Below are positions 10,601 to 19,452 of a DNA stretch of 64,000 nt, one piece after another. How positions within the stretch are numbered: position 1 is the stretch's first letter; each line of letters opens with the position of its first letter. The DNA is from Wolbachia endosymbiont (group A) of Pogonocherus hispidulus. Lineage in GTDB: Bacteria > Pseudomonadota > Alphaproteobacteria > Rickettsiales > Anaplasmataceae. The stretch covers positions 682,001 to 746,000 of the forward strand of contig NZ_OZ034750.1 in assembly GCF_964028195.1 (NCBI RefSeq), given 5' to 3'. The translations under genes were made by a program, and so were the position numbers. Below the pieces are notes generated by a model. That model did not search any database, was not told the DNA's origin, and worked only from the letters and a program-made list of their open reading frames with translations.

Positions 10601-11145
10601 TTTTGAGCATTTTCTAATTTTCCATTCCCAAAATCATCGATAAGTGCTGACAAATTACAATTATGAATATTAAAAATCATGAAGGGGTTTTTATCAATTT
10701 CTGCAGCAATAAGATAAATTACAGCAGCAATGTGTTTACAAGGCATAGCCCAATCAGGACAGTTGCAATTTGCATTCATCTCTTCCCAATTTGAAGGAAA
10801 CAATTTAATCCCAAGATCATTAAGCTTATCAAACAAGCTGGTTGGTAATTGCCTATTTATTAATTTAGATAGTATAGAAGGTGAAGTTTCAATTATTTGG
10901 CGAATAGTATGTTGTTCTGATGAACTTAATTCATTAAGTATAATTTCGACTTTATATGGGTGAGCACGAATTTTATATGCTGAGCTATGAACTTTAGCTG
11001 TAACTATGTGACCATTAATTTTAATACCAAAAGCTCGACCAGTATTAGCACAAGTTCTGCCACGTGGAAGACGGTTATCATAATCAATTCTATTGAAGCA
11101 CTGAAGCCATTTCTCTCCCCACCATGTTCTTCCATAGATAGTCAT
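7630..11145 (-). CDS. SWIM zinc-finger SNF2-family helicase
   Basis: This 1171-residue protein begins with a SWIM-type zinc finger (C127, C129, C136, H138 in CNCPDWAMPCKHIA) and ends with a SNF2/Swi2 ATPase. Helicase motifs seen are Walker A DDMGLGKT (near residue 733), the DEAQ box VIDEAQNIKN (near 825), MSGTPVENR, and the C-terminal QATDRAYRIGQ box (near 1098). The middle 500 residues are less conserved. Bacterial SNF2 proteins with SWIM fingers are ATP-dependent DNA translocases; the target here is unknown. Such helicases are a recurrent part of the WO accessory gene set. Length and motifs are complete, so it should be functional. The ATG at 11145 gives the N-terminus MTIYGRTWWGEKWL, typical of the family. 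Confidence 0.9.
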   Translation of the reverse strand: MTIYGRTWWGEKWLQCFNRIDYDNRLPRGRTCANTGRAFGIKINGHIVTAKVHSSAYKIRAHPYKVEIILNELSSSEQHTIRQIIETSPSILSKLINRQLPTSLFDKLNDLGIKLFPSNWEEMNANCNCPDWAMPCKHIAAVIYLIAAEIDKNPFMIFNIHNCNLSALIDDFGNGKLENAQNILKIDDIFKACSKIRIHNQAILNDIDLSTIPNLFDCISSILTDNPLFFEKNFHNILQIAYKHWQKYPAGKLVYYPASKKELSEEELFIERWGNIENWQTFQLFINDQHYLTQVSNGTTNLFMLSRNVLKDIARFLNDIPNSLLHRLNPELRFMHMISQFAHMLMEKSALIPQILQNKEGEVIIRWIPALFNASVKEIHSKMSSICPPLLIKYQEIAVEPEEQVNVAISLILLGYIEDNFPVSLDKYRDKYIFELFFTGNPYKFTKFSNKEIPQAINLWLSRLYLADKPYKLYLTIKDHHEKFELDIQASLDDEKSFIKLEKALSNQNIKLSILSDLALLSEYIPELEKSIDDNSILSFNLDDFAPLFLHILPVLRAIGIVVILPKSLQKIFKPQLSLNLSTKDKIKEDRESFLTLENLLKFDWKVAIGDKKLSVTEFKKLLKDSRGLVRIVDQYVLLDDKEVEALLKKLDKLPEHLNQVELMQAALAGELDEAKVVLDQQIKNLFDKFNTYASVDVPSNLTAQLRPYQERGFSWLVQNIESGFGSIIADDMGLGKTLQVIAAILYCKNTGFLDRDRVLVVAPTSILSNWQREVERFAPELKLFVYHGQNRELASDYDVALTSYGLARRDKKELNKIRWFLLVIDEAQNIKNPNTEQTKAIKTIETRHRIAMSGTPVENRLLEYWSIFDFINKSYLGTSAQFRTRFATPIEKARDKACLERFMKVTHPFMLCRVKSDKSIIQDLPDKIENNRYCSLTPEQTALYQEVVNTTMEKIERSEGIERKGLIFKLINALKQICNHPSQYGKKKHASIEQSGKMQMLEEVLTVISDLAEKSLIFTQYTEMGKIISKLLEERFKSKVPFLHGGLSRKARDTMINDFQNLFQANILIVSLKAGGTGLNLTAANHVIHYDLWWNPAVEAQATDRAYRIGQERNVMVYRLLSTGTFEERIDEMIQSKKELANLTISSGESWITEFNNDQLRDLVNIKNAL

Positions 11146-11560
11146 TTTTTAAAATCGTATATTTCAATATAAATAAATTGAATATTAACCTTATAGATAA
11201 TTTTTTTTAAACCCACCTTAGAAAAACTATAGTGTTTCTTCAGAGCAAGCTACCAATTTTAGAACGGTTTAACATCAATTACTACTATAAAACGCCAACA
11301 GAAATAAGTTAAAATAAGCATTTGTTTGTTGCTATAGATCAAATTTACTTATGTTGAGCTGCATAAAAGTGCAACCAAGACTATACAAAAAGACTTAAAA
11401 CTCTCAAAACCTTATGAATTTATATGTAACCAGTGCTCCTAATTTATTTACAATTCATCACTCTCTGGGACCATACACCATAAATTGGGGTTAAAAGGTT
11501 TGCTTGGCAAAATTAATGTTTAGTGCTATACTTAATTAGTTATTAATAGAGGATTAAAAT
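11146..11560. other. divergent intergenic region between the SNF2 and lipase genes
   Basis: No gene is supported. The two genes are divergently transcribed from this 415-bp interval. A good promoter for the lipase is at 11504-11532. I do not see an equally clear promoter for the SNF2 gene. Confidence 0.5.
11504..11532 (+). promoter_or_regulatory. candidate sigma-70 promoter for the lipase gene
   Basis: TTGGCA at 11504-11509 and TATACT at 11527-11532 are separated by exactly 17 bases, 28 bases before the ATG. An AGAGGA ribosome binding site lies at 11548-11553, seven bases before the start. Confidence 0.6.
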
Positions 11561-14500
11561 ATGGTTATTCGAGCTGATTCCCTGGATTCAAGTTGGGTTG
11601 ATGTAAGCGGAGAAATAATTGGAACTGAAGATCGTCACCATTCTAGAGATTCAGGCATTGAAGATCAACCTGACCAAGACTCTACAACTACATTAGAATT
11701 TAAGCTGACACAATCTTTGCTTGATCAGGTAAAAGCTGATAAAAATGATCCCAGTGTAAATTCTGGTAAACAAGCGTATAAAGATCTTCCTAGAATGAGT
11801 TTTGTAATCAATGGTCAAGCTATAGATAAGGAATTTGTTAGCCAACAGTGCAATACGCATAGTGAAGGAGTTAAAGATGACAATTACCGCCAAACTGCAA
11901 AGCAAGTCTTCACAGAAATGTTCAAGCATGCTAAAGCAGAAGTTCCAAACGATCACATACTGGAAGAATTAATTACTAGTTGTAATCAAGCGGGGTATGA
12001 GTTTGCGATGTATGGTCAAATTCAGCCTATACTTGCTCAGTATAATTTAACACCAACAATTCCTGAAAAAACAATGGGCATTCATTGTAATAGTGCAAAT
12101 TCTGTAAGTGTTGAGTATAGTGAGGTTATAGTTGTAAAAAATCCAGATTCAGAACAATTGGAAGAATATAAATGTGATAGTAAGCTAAGGTTCACGCTTA
12201 AGTCTCAAGATGGTAAAGTAGAGTATGAAAATGGCAAAGTAACATTTACCGTTCCTCAAGAATTAAATAACTACAAAACTGATGGTAAAAGTTTATTAGG
12301 TGATATTAAGGAATGTTTTGAAGATGTTGATAACCGAACTATTGAGGATTTAACCGATAACATTGGTGATGAACGTCAGTTTAATGAGGAACCTAATGGA
12401 GATGATTCAAATCTAGAACAAGATGAATTTGAAATAACTGATATTCAAGAAGAGCAAGGGCCAAGTGTTTTAGGATCAAATAGAACTGAAATTGCAGGAT
12501 TTAGCCAAGAGAAGTTATTAGAGATCATCAATTTTGTTAAGGTAGGCTATTATGTTGGTGATTATAATCTTAATAATAAAAAGTTTTCTGAGTTAGAGGA
12601 AAGATCTTATAGAGTTCCAGCTAAACTTAAGGAAGAAGGTTATAAAATAATTCAATTCTATAATATGCGTGATAATGAACAACCATATCGACATGCTGGT
12701 TATGTTTTTATAAAAGATAAGGGAATAACTATAGTTTACCGCGGTAGTCGTAATTGGTTTGACTACATGAAAGATGCTGAAATGATTTTGACTAGTTCAG
12801 GTGAGCTTTTGCCTGAAGGTGGAAAAATCCATTCAGGTTTTTACTCTTTATTTAAAGATTCTTGGGAAAGTGTTTACAAGATATTAAAAGGATATGCTAA
12901 TGATCAACAGTTAGAAATTAAAGATTTTAAAATTAACCTTACAGGTCATAGTATGGGAGGTGCTATTGCCACCATAGCTGCTCTATGTTTAAGTGTAAGA
13001 GAGGGTGCAGAAGATTTTCATGTTGCAACTTTTGCTTCTCCAAGGGTTTTCGATTCTGCTGCTGCTGAGGTTTATGAAGAGCGCCTTGGAAAGAAAACTA
13101 TTAGAGTAGTTAATCAATCAGATTTCATACCTTCATTACCACTTGGTTCTATGGGTTATAAACACGTGGGTGAACAATTAAGAATAAGTAGTAGTTCTTC
13201 ACTTTATGCTCATCCATTGGACGTGTATCGCAATCTTATTGCAAATCTTAAACCTGACCAATTTAAGTCTGATAATAGTGTATCTATATACTATTATCTT
13301 TCTTACCTTGTTACAGTATTGTATAATGTATCCACTGTACCAAGTTACCTCATTCCAAATACCCATTCAAATGGTGATGAGCAATATTTTAAACAAGTAA
13401 AGAACAAACATAAAGATGCTTCACTTTCTGAAATGATGAAATATTCTGGATCTAGTAATGAACAGAAAGTAGTAATTTATGAGGATTCTGAACCTGGTGA
13501 AGACGGGTTTATAATCTTTCACACACTTGATAACTTGTTAGCCATGATGCTATCTTTACCTAGACATGGAAGAGGTGAAGGGTTAAAAGTTAACGTTCCT
13601 GATATTGCTTTTTTTGTTAACAATAATTATTATCTCAGTGGAAACACTATTAGTCTGAGGCTATTGAAAACCTTAGTTGATAACTATCCAGGAAGCTTGG
13701 CACTTATGAAGAAAAAGAGTAATAAACTTAATGGAGGTTCTTCTTCTACCGCAGCTATCTCAACGTTAACAATAGCTGAAGTTTCTTCAACAAATTCATC
13801 TTTAGGTGATCATAGCAATAATAATGTACAAATCGCAGTGCAGAGTGATGAGAATCAGCAAATGAATTCTGAAAAAGCTGGTAGCAGTAACACTCCAGGA
13901 ATTCCTGAACAAATACTTGTACCAAGTAATGAAAAAGAGCTTGTAGCAAGTACAGGTTACGGTATGGGAGATGTCATTACCAAAACAGGAAATGCAGGAG
14001 ATTTGCGTGTTGCAACTTTGGGTGCTCAACAGGTTGTTCCTCGTGGAGGGACTGTTAGTACTATTGAAGCATTAAAGAATTTGCCTAACAACAGAACAAT
14101 TAAAATTTTTCTCCTTAATGGTCAGAGTGTTGCTCAAATTTTTAAAAAGTCTGATCGAGAGGTCGAATTTTCTTTCTCTAATGGTAATACCTATGAACTT
14201 AATTTGCATTTGATTAATGAAGAAAGTCTAAAAGTGCTATTTAATAAAGAAAATTCAGTTCTAGCTAATGCTATTAATGATTTTTCTACTGTTAAAATGC
14301 CAATTTTAGAACAAAAAAGTGGTAAGAATGAACAAGCTCCTATTCAATTAGCTGGACATGTAATACGAGAGGATTCCATACAAGTAGTACAACCGAAAAG
14401 TTTAGTAAATATTAGGGATAATAATGTTCAACTTGTAAACGAAAGTGATCAACCAATTCAGAATGATAATGTAGTAGCTTCTATTAGTAGCGATGATAAT

Positions 14501-15205
14501 CATAGTGATTCAAGTAAAATTCAGTTAGATGAATCACGAACTGGTAGCGATCAAGTATCCAATCAATCTACCGGACATATAACAAAAATGGATAATGAGC
14601 AAGCTCCTCTCAGTGAGGGTAATTCTAAGCTTGAAAGTGATCAACAAGATCCACAACCAGAAGTTTTACCTATAGTGCTCAATGGCAATCCTAATAATAT
14701 AGCTGTTACAAATGAAAATGTTAAAATGCCAATTCTAGAACAAAAAAGTGATACCAAAACCAACAACAAGCAGTCTACGAATCCAAACAATGTAGGTGTT
14801 ACTGCACCATCTGTTCAACCAGCTCCACCTAAAAGTGTAGATAAGAATAGTGGTAAAGAAGATACACAATCAAAATCAACAGGGGTACATTTAGTAGCTA
14901 GTAAAAACCCTAAACGAGTAAATAATGCTCAAGGTAACAGCAAACAACCTAGTTACAACCCTGCTCCACAAAATGCAAAAAGTAAGTTGCCTGTGATAGC
15001 TGCTTCTATGTTAGCAATAACTGGAGTTGCTACAGGGATAGCTATTGCAGTTTACTTGGAAATGCTAATGGTAGGAATAGCAGTTGGAGCTTGTTGTCTG
15101 GTTGCTGCTGCAATCATATACTATTGTAATAAACCTTTAAATTCACTTGAAGGAAGTAGTGTTGATAAATTTACAGATGGGGCTTATTACACAGCGGTAA
15201 ATTAA
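11561..15205 (+). CDS. large class 3 lipase-domain protein with C-terminal membrane hairpin (putative effector)
   Basis: The 1214-residue product has a class 3 (fungal-type) lipase domain at about residues 330-545. The nucleophile elbow is GHSMGG with Ser464; candidate partners are Asp521 (NQSDFIPSLP) and His535 (GYKHVGE). An oxyanion-side YRGSRNW motif precedes it. Residues 1-300 and 700-1140 are low-complexity and rich in Asn, Ser and Gln, with internally repeated segments (VKMPILEQKS occurs twice). The C-terminus has two hydrophobic helices (about residues 1146-1190) followed by NKPLNSLEG. No N-terminal signal peptide is seen. A membrane-anchored or secreted lipid-modifying effector is plausible, but that is inference. 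Its own promoter and ribosome binding site are clear. Confidence 0.85.
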   Translation: MVIRADSLDSSWVDVSGEIIGTEDRHHSRDSGIEDQPDQDSTTTLEFKLTQSLLDQVKADKNDPSVNSGKQAYKDLPRMSFVINGQAIDKEFVSQQCNTHSEGVKDDNYRQTAKQVFTEMFKHAKAEVPNDHILEELITSCNQAGYEFAMYGQIQPILAQYNLTPTIPEKTMGIHCNSANSVSVEYSEVIVVKNPDSEQLEEYKCDSKLRFTLKSQDGKVEYENGKVTFTVPQELNNYKTDGKSLLGDIKECFEDVDNRTIEDLTDNIGDERQFNEEPNGDDSNLEQDEFEITDIQEEQGPSVLGSNRTEIAGFSQEKLLEIINFVKVGYYVGDYNLNNKKFSELEERSYRVPAKLKEEGYKIIQFYNMRDNEQPYRHAGYVFIKDKGITIVYRGSRNWFDYMKDAEMILTSSGELLPEGGKIHSGFYSLFKDSWESVYKILKGYANDQQLEIKDFKINLTGHSMGGAIATIAALCLSVREGAEDFHVATFASPRVFDSAAAEVYEERLGKKTIRVVNQSDFIPSLPLGSMGYKHVGEQLRISSSSSLYAHPLDVYRNLIANLKPDQFKSDNSVSIYYYLSYLVTVLYNVSTVPSYLIPNTHSNGDEQYFKQVKNKHKDASLSEMMKYSGSSNEQKVVIYEDSEPGEDGFIIFHTLDNLLAMMLSLPRHGRGEGLKVNVPDIAFFVNNNYYLSGNTISLRLLKTLVDNYPGSLALMKKKSNKLNGGSSSTAAISTLTIAEVSSTNSSLGDHSNNNVQIAVQSDENQQMNSEKAGSSNTPGIPEQILVPSNEKELVASTGYGMGDVITKTGNAGDLRVATLGAQQVVPRGGTVSTIEALKNLPNNRTIKIFLLNGQSVAQIFKKSDREVEFSFSNGNTYELNLHLINEESLKVLFNKENSVLANAINDFSTVKMPILEQKSGKNEQAPIQLAGHVIREDSIQVVQPKSLVNIRDNNVQLVNESDQPIQNDNVVASISSDDNHSDSSKIQLDESRTGSDQVSNQSTGHITKMDNEQAPLSEGNSKLESDQQDPQPEVLPIVLNGNPNNIAVTNENVKMPILEQKSDTKTNNKQSTNPNNVGVTAPSVQPAPPKSVDKNSGKEDTQSKSTGVHLVASKNPKRVNNAQGNSKQPSYNPAPQNAKSKLPVIAASMLAITGVATGIAIAVYLEMLMVGIAVGACCLVAAAIIYYCNKPLNSLEGSSVDKFTDGAYYTAVN

Positions 15206-15381
15206 GGAATAAATATTATAGTTTACCATTTAATAATTTATTATCATTATGTTAATTATCATAAAATAAGAACCAAAGCCTGATTTAAAATGCGTACTCG
15301 ATAAATACTTCTACGAAAGTACTATTGCTGATGTTTCAAGTAATCTACTGCTTACCAGTTATGATATACACAACAACTGTC

Positions 15382-17369
15382 GTGTGTCCAGAAAAGGCGA
15401 GTATGTTCAGTGGGAGGTAGACCCACCAGGATAAGAGTCGGAGTCCTGTAGCTAGGGTAGCAATATGGAGGGAAACCAAGATATTGAAGCCTACCGACAA
15501 CGTTATCGTAAGGATAATGGCGAATTATCAGGTTGTAGCGAAAGCGAACACATAGGTGGCCTCGAAAGTGTGTAAAACTAAAGGCTGAGCTCACGGCAGT
15601 TGGGTGAAAGCAACATAGATAGCTGAAATACGAATGATACAGCATATCTACTTTAGCGGGGTGGTAGTGATGACATGATAATAAGGGAATACGAGGCAAC
15701 TGGAGAAGCCCTCCTCATCCCAAGGAGAAATACCTTGGAGTGGTAGGTTCTATAACTGGAAACAGGAAATGAACTGAAGATGAAAGGGTGGCGGATGGGT
15801 GTGTAGTAGTGACGAAGTGAGGTAACGCTCATGGAGCAAAGGCACCCTACTAGTAGGAATCTTTTAACAAAAGGGAGGTAAAGGTAAAAATGATAAAAAT
15901 GCCAATTAAATTACAAGACCTGAGAAGGAAGATATATACCAAAGCGAAGGCAAAACCGGAATGGCGATTCTGGGGAATCTATGTTCACGTATGTAAGATG
16001 GAGACGCTAGAAGAAGCATATAAGCTGACAAAGAAGAGTAATGGGGCACCAGGAATTGATAAGGTGACGTTCGAATCGATAGAAGCAGAAGGCTTAGAGA
16101 AGCATCTTCAACAAATCAGACGTGAACTAATAACCAAGACCTATAACCCAAATAGGAACCGGAGAAAGGAAATACCAAAAGCTGGAGGAAAACTCAGAGC
16201 GTTGAACATACCCTGCATTCGGGATAGAATAGTGCAAAGCGCACTAAAGCTAATAATTGAACCAATATTCGAATCTGACTTTCAGGACGGATCATATGGA
16301 TATAGACCTAAGAGAAAAGCGCATGAAGCAATAAGCAGGGTAGCGAAAGCAGCAATCAAAGGCAATACAAAAGTTATTGACGTAGACCTAAAGTCCTACT
16401 TTGATAATGTGCGACATCATATTCTTATGGAAAAGATTTCCAAAAGGGTAAACGATAAAGAAATCATGCACTTGATTAAGCTAATCCTCAAAGTAGGAGG
16501 GAAACGAGGAATAGCACAAGGATCACCACTTTCACCACTACTAAGCAATATATACCTCAATGAGGTGGATAAAATGCTAGAGAAGGCAAAAGAGGTGACT
16601 AAAGAAGGAAAATATCAACATATAGAATACGCTAGATGGGCAGACGATCTAATGATACTGATAGATGGACACCAGAAATGGGAATGGCTTGAAAAATCAG
16701 TGCACAAAAGGTTACAAGAAGAATTAGCAAAAATAGAAGTAGAAGTAAACGAAGAAAAGACAAAAGTGATTAATCTTAAAGAAAAAGGGACATTCAGCTT
16801 CCTAGGATTTGATTTTCAACAGAACATCACAAAACAAGGAAAGTGGAATGTGAGGATAACACCCAAGATGAAAGCACGAACAAACCTACTTCAAAAATTG
16901 AAGGAAGTATTCCGCTGTTATAAATCGCAACCAATAGGAAAAGTGATTCATATCATTAATCCGATATTGAGAGGGTGGACAAACTACTTTAGGATTGGAA
17001 ACACAAATCGAAGCTTTAGTTACGTCAAACATTGGGTAGAGAAGAAAATAAGACGCAATCTAATGAGAGCCAGAAAAGCAAAGAAAGGATTTGGCTGGAA
17101 GAGATGGAGTAGTGAATGGATATATAAAACTCTAGATCTTTATTCAGACTATAGAATAAGGTATTACATTCAGAAAGCCTTACCAGCACAATATGTTATA
17201 AATTTTGGTAAAGAAACTACTAGGAAAGCGTAGTGCGGGAAAATCGCATGCTGCGTTTGATGAGGCGGGAGCTGGAAACGTGAATATGGGAATTTTGGAT
17301 TGAGGCCCAACATGAAAATAATGGATCAGCCACCAAACCCTAAAGAGGCGCGCCAGTTCTCGACCCTAC
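15382..17369 (+). mobile_element. group II intron inserted in the patatin gene
   Basis: The 5' boundary has the group II start GTGTG at 15382. A structured RNA region of about 500 bases precedes the reverse transcriptase gene. Domain V is readable at about 17224-17259 (GAAAGCGTAGTGCG, then a GGAAAAT loop, then CGCATGCTGCGTTTG), overlapping the last codons of the protein. The 3' end was placed at CCCTAC (17369) because this joins the two patatin exons in frame. The resulting domain VI region is longer than usual (about 110 bases), so the 3' boundary is the less certain one. Total about 1988 bp. Confidence 0.78.
15890..17233 (+). CDS. ltrA: group II intron reverse transcriptase/maturase
   Basis: The 447-residue protein carries the reverse transcriptase fingers-palm (GAPGIDKVTFE, RALNIPCIRDRIVQ, SYGYRPKRKAHEA, IDVDLKSYFDNV, QGSPLSPLLSNIYL) and the catalytic box YARWADDLMIL, an A-x-x-ADD variant. 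The maturase X domain follows (SFLGFDFQ, INPILRGWTNYFRIG). There is no HNH endonuclease domain at the C-terminus. It should assist splicing and reverse-splicing of its own intron. The ATG at 15890 follows a GGGAGGTAAAGG ribosome binding site. The protein is complete, so this intron may still be mobile. Confidence 0.9.
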   Translation: MIKMPIKLQDLRRKIYTKAKAKPEWRFWGIYVHVCKMETLEEAYKLTKKSNGAPGIDKVTFESIEAEGLEKHLQQIRRELITKTYNPNRNRRKEIPKAGGKLRALNIPCIRDRIVQSALKLIIEPIFESDFQDGSYGYRPKRKAHEAISRVAKAAIKGNTKVIDVDLKSYFDNVRHHILMEKISKRVNDKEIMHLIKLILKVGGKRGIAQGSPLSPLLSNIYLNEVDKMLEKAKEVTKEGKYQHIEYARWADDLMILIDGHQKWEWLEKSVHKRLQEELAKIEVEVNEEKTKVINLKEKGTFSFLGFDFQQNITKQGKWNVRITPKMKARTNLLQKLKEVFRCYKSQPIGKVIHIINPILRGWTNYFRIGNTNRSFSYVKHWVEKKIRRNLMRARKAKKGFGWKRWSSEWIYKTLDLYSDYRIRYYIQKALPAQYVINFGKETTRKA

Positions 17370-17878
17370 CATTTTTCCTTAAAAGTTGGAGAGAAAACAG
17401 GAATTTCATCAAGTTAAAAGATGCACTCAGAGCAACAATAGCAGCACCAACTTATTTCTCCCCTAAATACTTAAAAATCAATCAAGAGGAAAGAATGTTG
17501 ATAGATGGAGGGGTGTTTGCCAATAATCCAGCGGCGTGTGCAAGTGGCAAGAGATTATTTCCAAATGACAACATTATCCTGTTATCAATAGGTACTGGAG
17601 AAACAACCAAAAGTATAACTAATTCAAAGAGATTGGGAAAAATAGGGTGGATAAAGCCACTATTACACGTAATATTTGCCTCTGGACTGGACTGGACTGC
17701 GTAACTGAATCAAGTAATAGGTGATAGATACATAAGAATACAATCACAACTGAAAGTAGCATCAGCTGAGATGGATAATATTACATCAAAAAATATTAAA
17801 TGTCTACAGCAAGAGGCAAATGCAATGGTAGAGGACAATCAGAAAGTGATAGAGAAATTCTATGATCTTATATCTTGA

Positions 17879-18546
17879 TACGTAGAAATGCCAAAAAAAT
17901 TCTGTAGCAAGGGATATCTCTTCTCCAAAAAAATGTTTTAAGAAGCTAAGCCAAAAACACTACTTAAAAAAAATGATTTACTGACAATTGCCATATTCGT
18001 CAAGTTAAGAAGTGGCATAAGAAAGAAGAGAAACGGTAAAAATTATTTTAGATATTAAATGATAAAATTAGTAATTTATAGACTCTTTTAAAAAAAATTA
18101 TCTCATTTCAGATCAAAACTTCTCAAAAAAATAAATAAGATACCTACCTTAAATGGTTGCTATATTGGGTGTATTCTTTTAACTTGACCCGTATGCTTTT
18201 TTGGACATTTCTGAAATATTCAAAAATTTCAAATTCAAGTTTATATGATAGCGATAGTTCAAAACTTTAAACGGATAATTAAAATTACCTTCTTATATCT
18301 TTATTTGTTGCTACCCAAAAGTATACTATACTTGTCTCATTTTCACTATTCATACTTTTTCAACAGTCCGAAGACTTGATCTGACAAATCAGCTGTCATA
18401 ACCTATATGAATCACACACTTTTAAAAATTCCTTACCTATTCTATGGTCCTTTCCCATACTTATGTCAATGCAATCAACGCTTACATTGTACCAGATACT
18501 ACTCCTAATCCTTAAAAATGTAGCTTAGCATCTAAAATAAACATCA
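17879..18546. other. non-coding stretch between the patatin pseudogene and the DMT transporter gene
   Basis: AT-rich DNA with stops in all frames. On the minus strand around 18420-18490 a short frame reads VDCIDISMGKDHRIGKEF, which might be a decayed transposase fragment, but I cannot identify it. Nothing else is seen. Confidence 0.35.
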
Positions 18547-19452
18547 TTAACAATTTGAGTCATACACTTTTGTTGTTACACTATTTTTCTTAATTGCCTT
18601 ACCTTCCGAATAAGCTATAAATAAGGTTGATGGTATTAATATCAAAGTACCATATAAAGCACTTTTATCAGGTAATTCATTAAATATAACGTATGCTACT
18701 ATTGCAGAAATTATTAGCTCTATGTATCTATACGGTGCAAGTGCAGTAGCATCAGTAAGAGCAAAAGCTTTTAACATGAAGAACAGAATTAGGTTTGAAC
18801 TTATTCCTAAAATCAGCAGTAATATTAATTCTGACAAGGAAGGCATATGCCAATAAAATAACAAAGATGGAGTGGAAAAAATTGTTGTTGTTAGAGCTGA
18901 GTAAAATAATATACTTATTATTGTCTCCTTCATTACAAGCTTCTTATTAAGTACATCTAGTATAGCGAAGATTAATGCGGATACAATAAAAATAAGAATT
19001 TTAGGATTAAAATCCTCACTATAAGCTTTAGTAGTAATAGCAATACCAATAAAACCAATGACAGCTACTACCCATCTTTGCCAAATTATATTTTCTTCCA
19101 GAAAAGGAATTGCAAGAAGCATAACAAATAATGGTATTGAGAAACCTATAATTGTTGCAGTTACTATTGGGCAAATAGTCAACCCATAGGTCCATAAGGT
19201 CATTCCACAAAACAACAATGCACCTCTAGTTATTTGAATAGATATTCGACTTGTTTTACAAATTCCTATTCCATAGTAAAATATAAAAGGTATAAGAGTA
19301 ATAGTGCTAAATAAAAAACGGAAAAAGATTATCTCAAAACTTTGAAGGTGTAAACCGAGACACTTTGATATAGTATCATTAACTACACTACTAAGTAAAC
19401 TGAGTATAAACCAGGTAACTCCAAGCAAATAAGCTCTTAGTCTGTGATCCAT
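18547..19452 (-). CDS. EamA/DMT-family transporter
   Basis: The 301-residue protein is almost entirely hydrophobic, with about ten predicted membrane helices in two halves, each resembling an EamA domain. Recognisable parts are the N-terminal YLLGVTWFILSLLSSVVNDT, the first-half IEIIFFRF-type segment (FEIIFFRFLFS) and the second-half end APYRYIELIISAIVAYVIFNE. Members of the drug/metabolite transporter superfamily exchange amino acids, nucleotides or other metabolites across the inner membrane; the substrate cannot be told from sequence. The gene is complete, with an ATG at 19452. Its neighbours do not suggest an operon. Confidence 0.88.
   Translation of the reverse strand: MDHRLRAYLLGVTWFILSLLSSVVNDTISKCLGLHLQSFEIIFFRFLFSTITLIPFIFYYGIGICKTSRISIQITRGALLFCGMTLWTYGLTICPIVTATIIGFSIPLFVMLLAIPFLEENIIWQRWVVAVIGFIGIAITTKAYSEDFNPKILIFIVSALIFAILDVLNKKLVMKETIISILFYSALTTTIFSTPSLLFYWHMPSLSELILLLILGISSNLILFFMLKAFALTDATALAPYRYIELIISAIVAYVIFNELPDKSALYGTLILIPSTLFIAYSEGKAIKKNSVTTKVYDSNC

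Larger units (their letters stand above)
15270..17878 (+). pseudogene. patatin-like phospholipase fragment, interrupted by a group II intron
   Basis: The exon before the intron (15270-15381) reads ...LDKYFYESTIADVSSN and ends at SYDIHNNC. The exon after it (17370-17878) continues PFFLKSWRENRNFIKLKD, then the conserved LRATIAAPTYF and DGGVFANNPA (the patatin catalytic Asp in the DGG box), and LLSIGTGE. Removing 15382-17369 joins them in frame. The gene is nevertheless dead: the N-terminal half with the oxyanion glycine loop and the G-x-S-x-G nucleophile is missing, and an in-frame TAA at 17702-17704 precedes a further 58 codons of patatin-like C-terminus ending at 17878. Patatin-like phospholipases are common in Wolbachia and in WO. 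Confidence 0.82.

Noticed and set aside
15352..15699. Minus-strand frame of 115 codons
   Set aside because: It lies opposite the structured 5' RNA of the group II intron and has no protein-like composition.
18420..18490. Possible transposase fragment (VDCIDISMGKDHRIG)
   Set aside because: Too short and without recognisable catalytic residues to assign.
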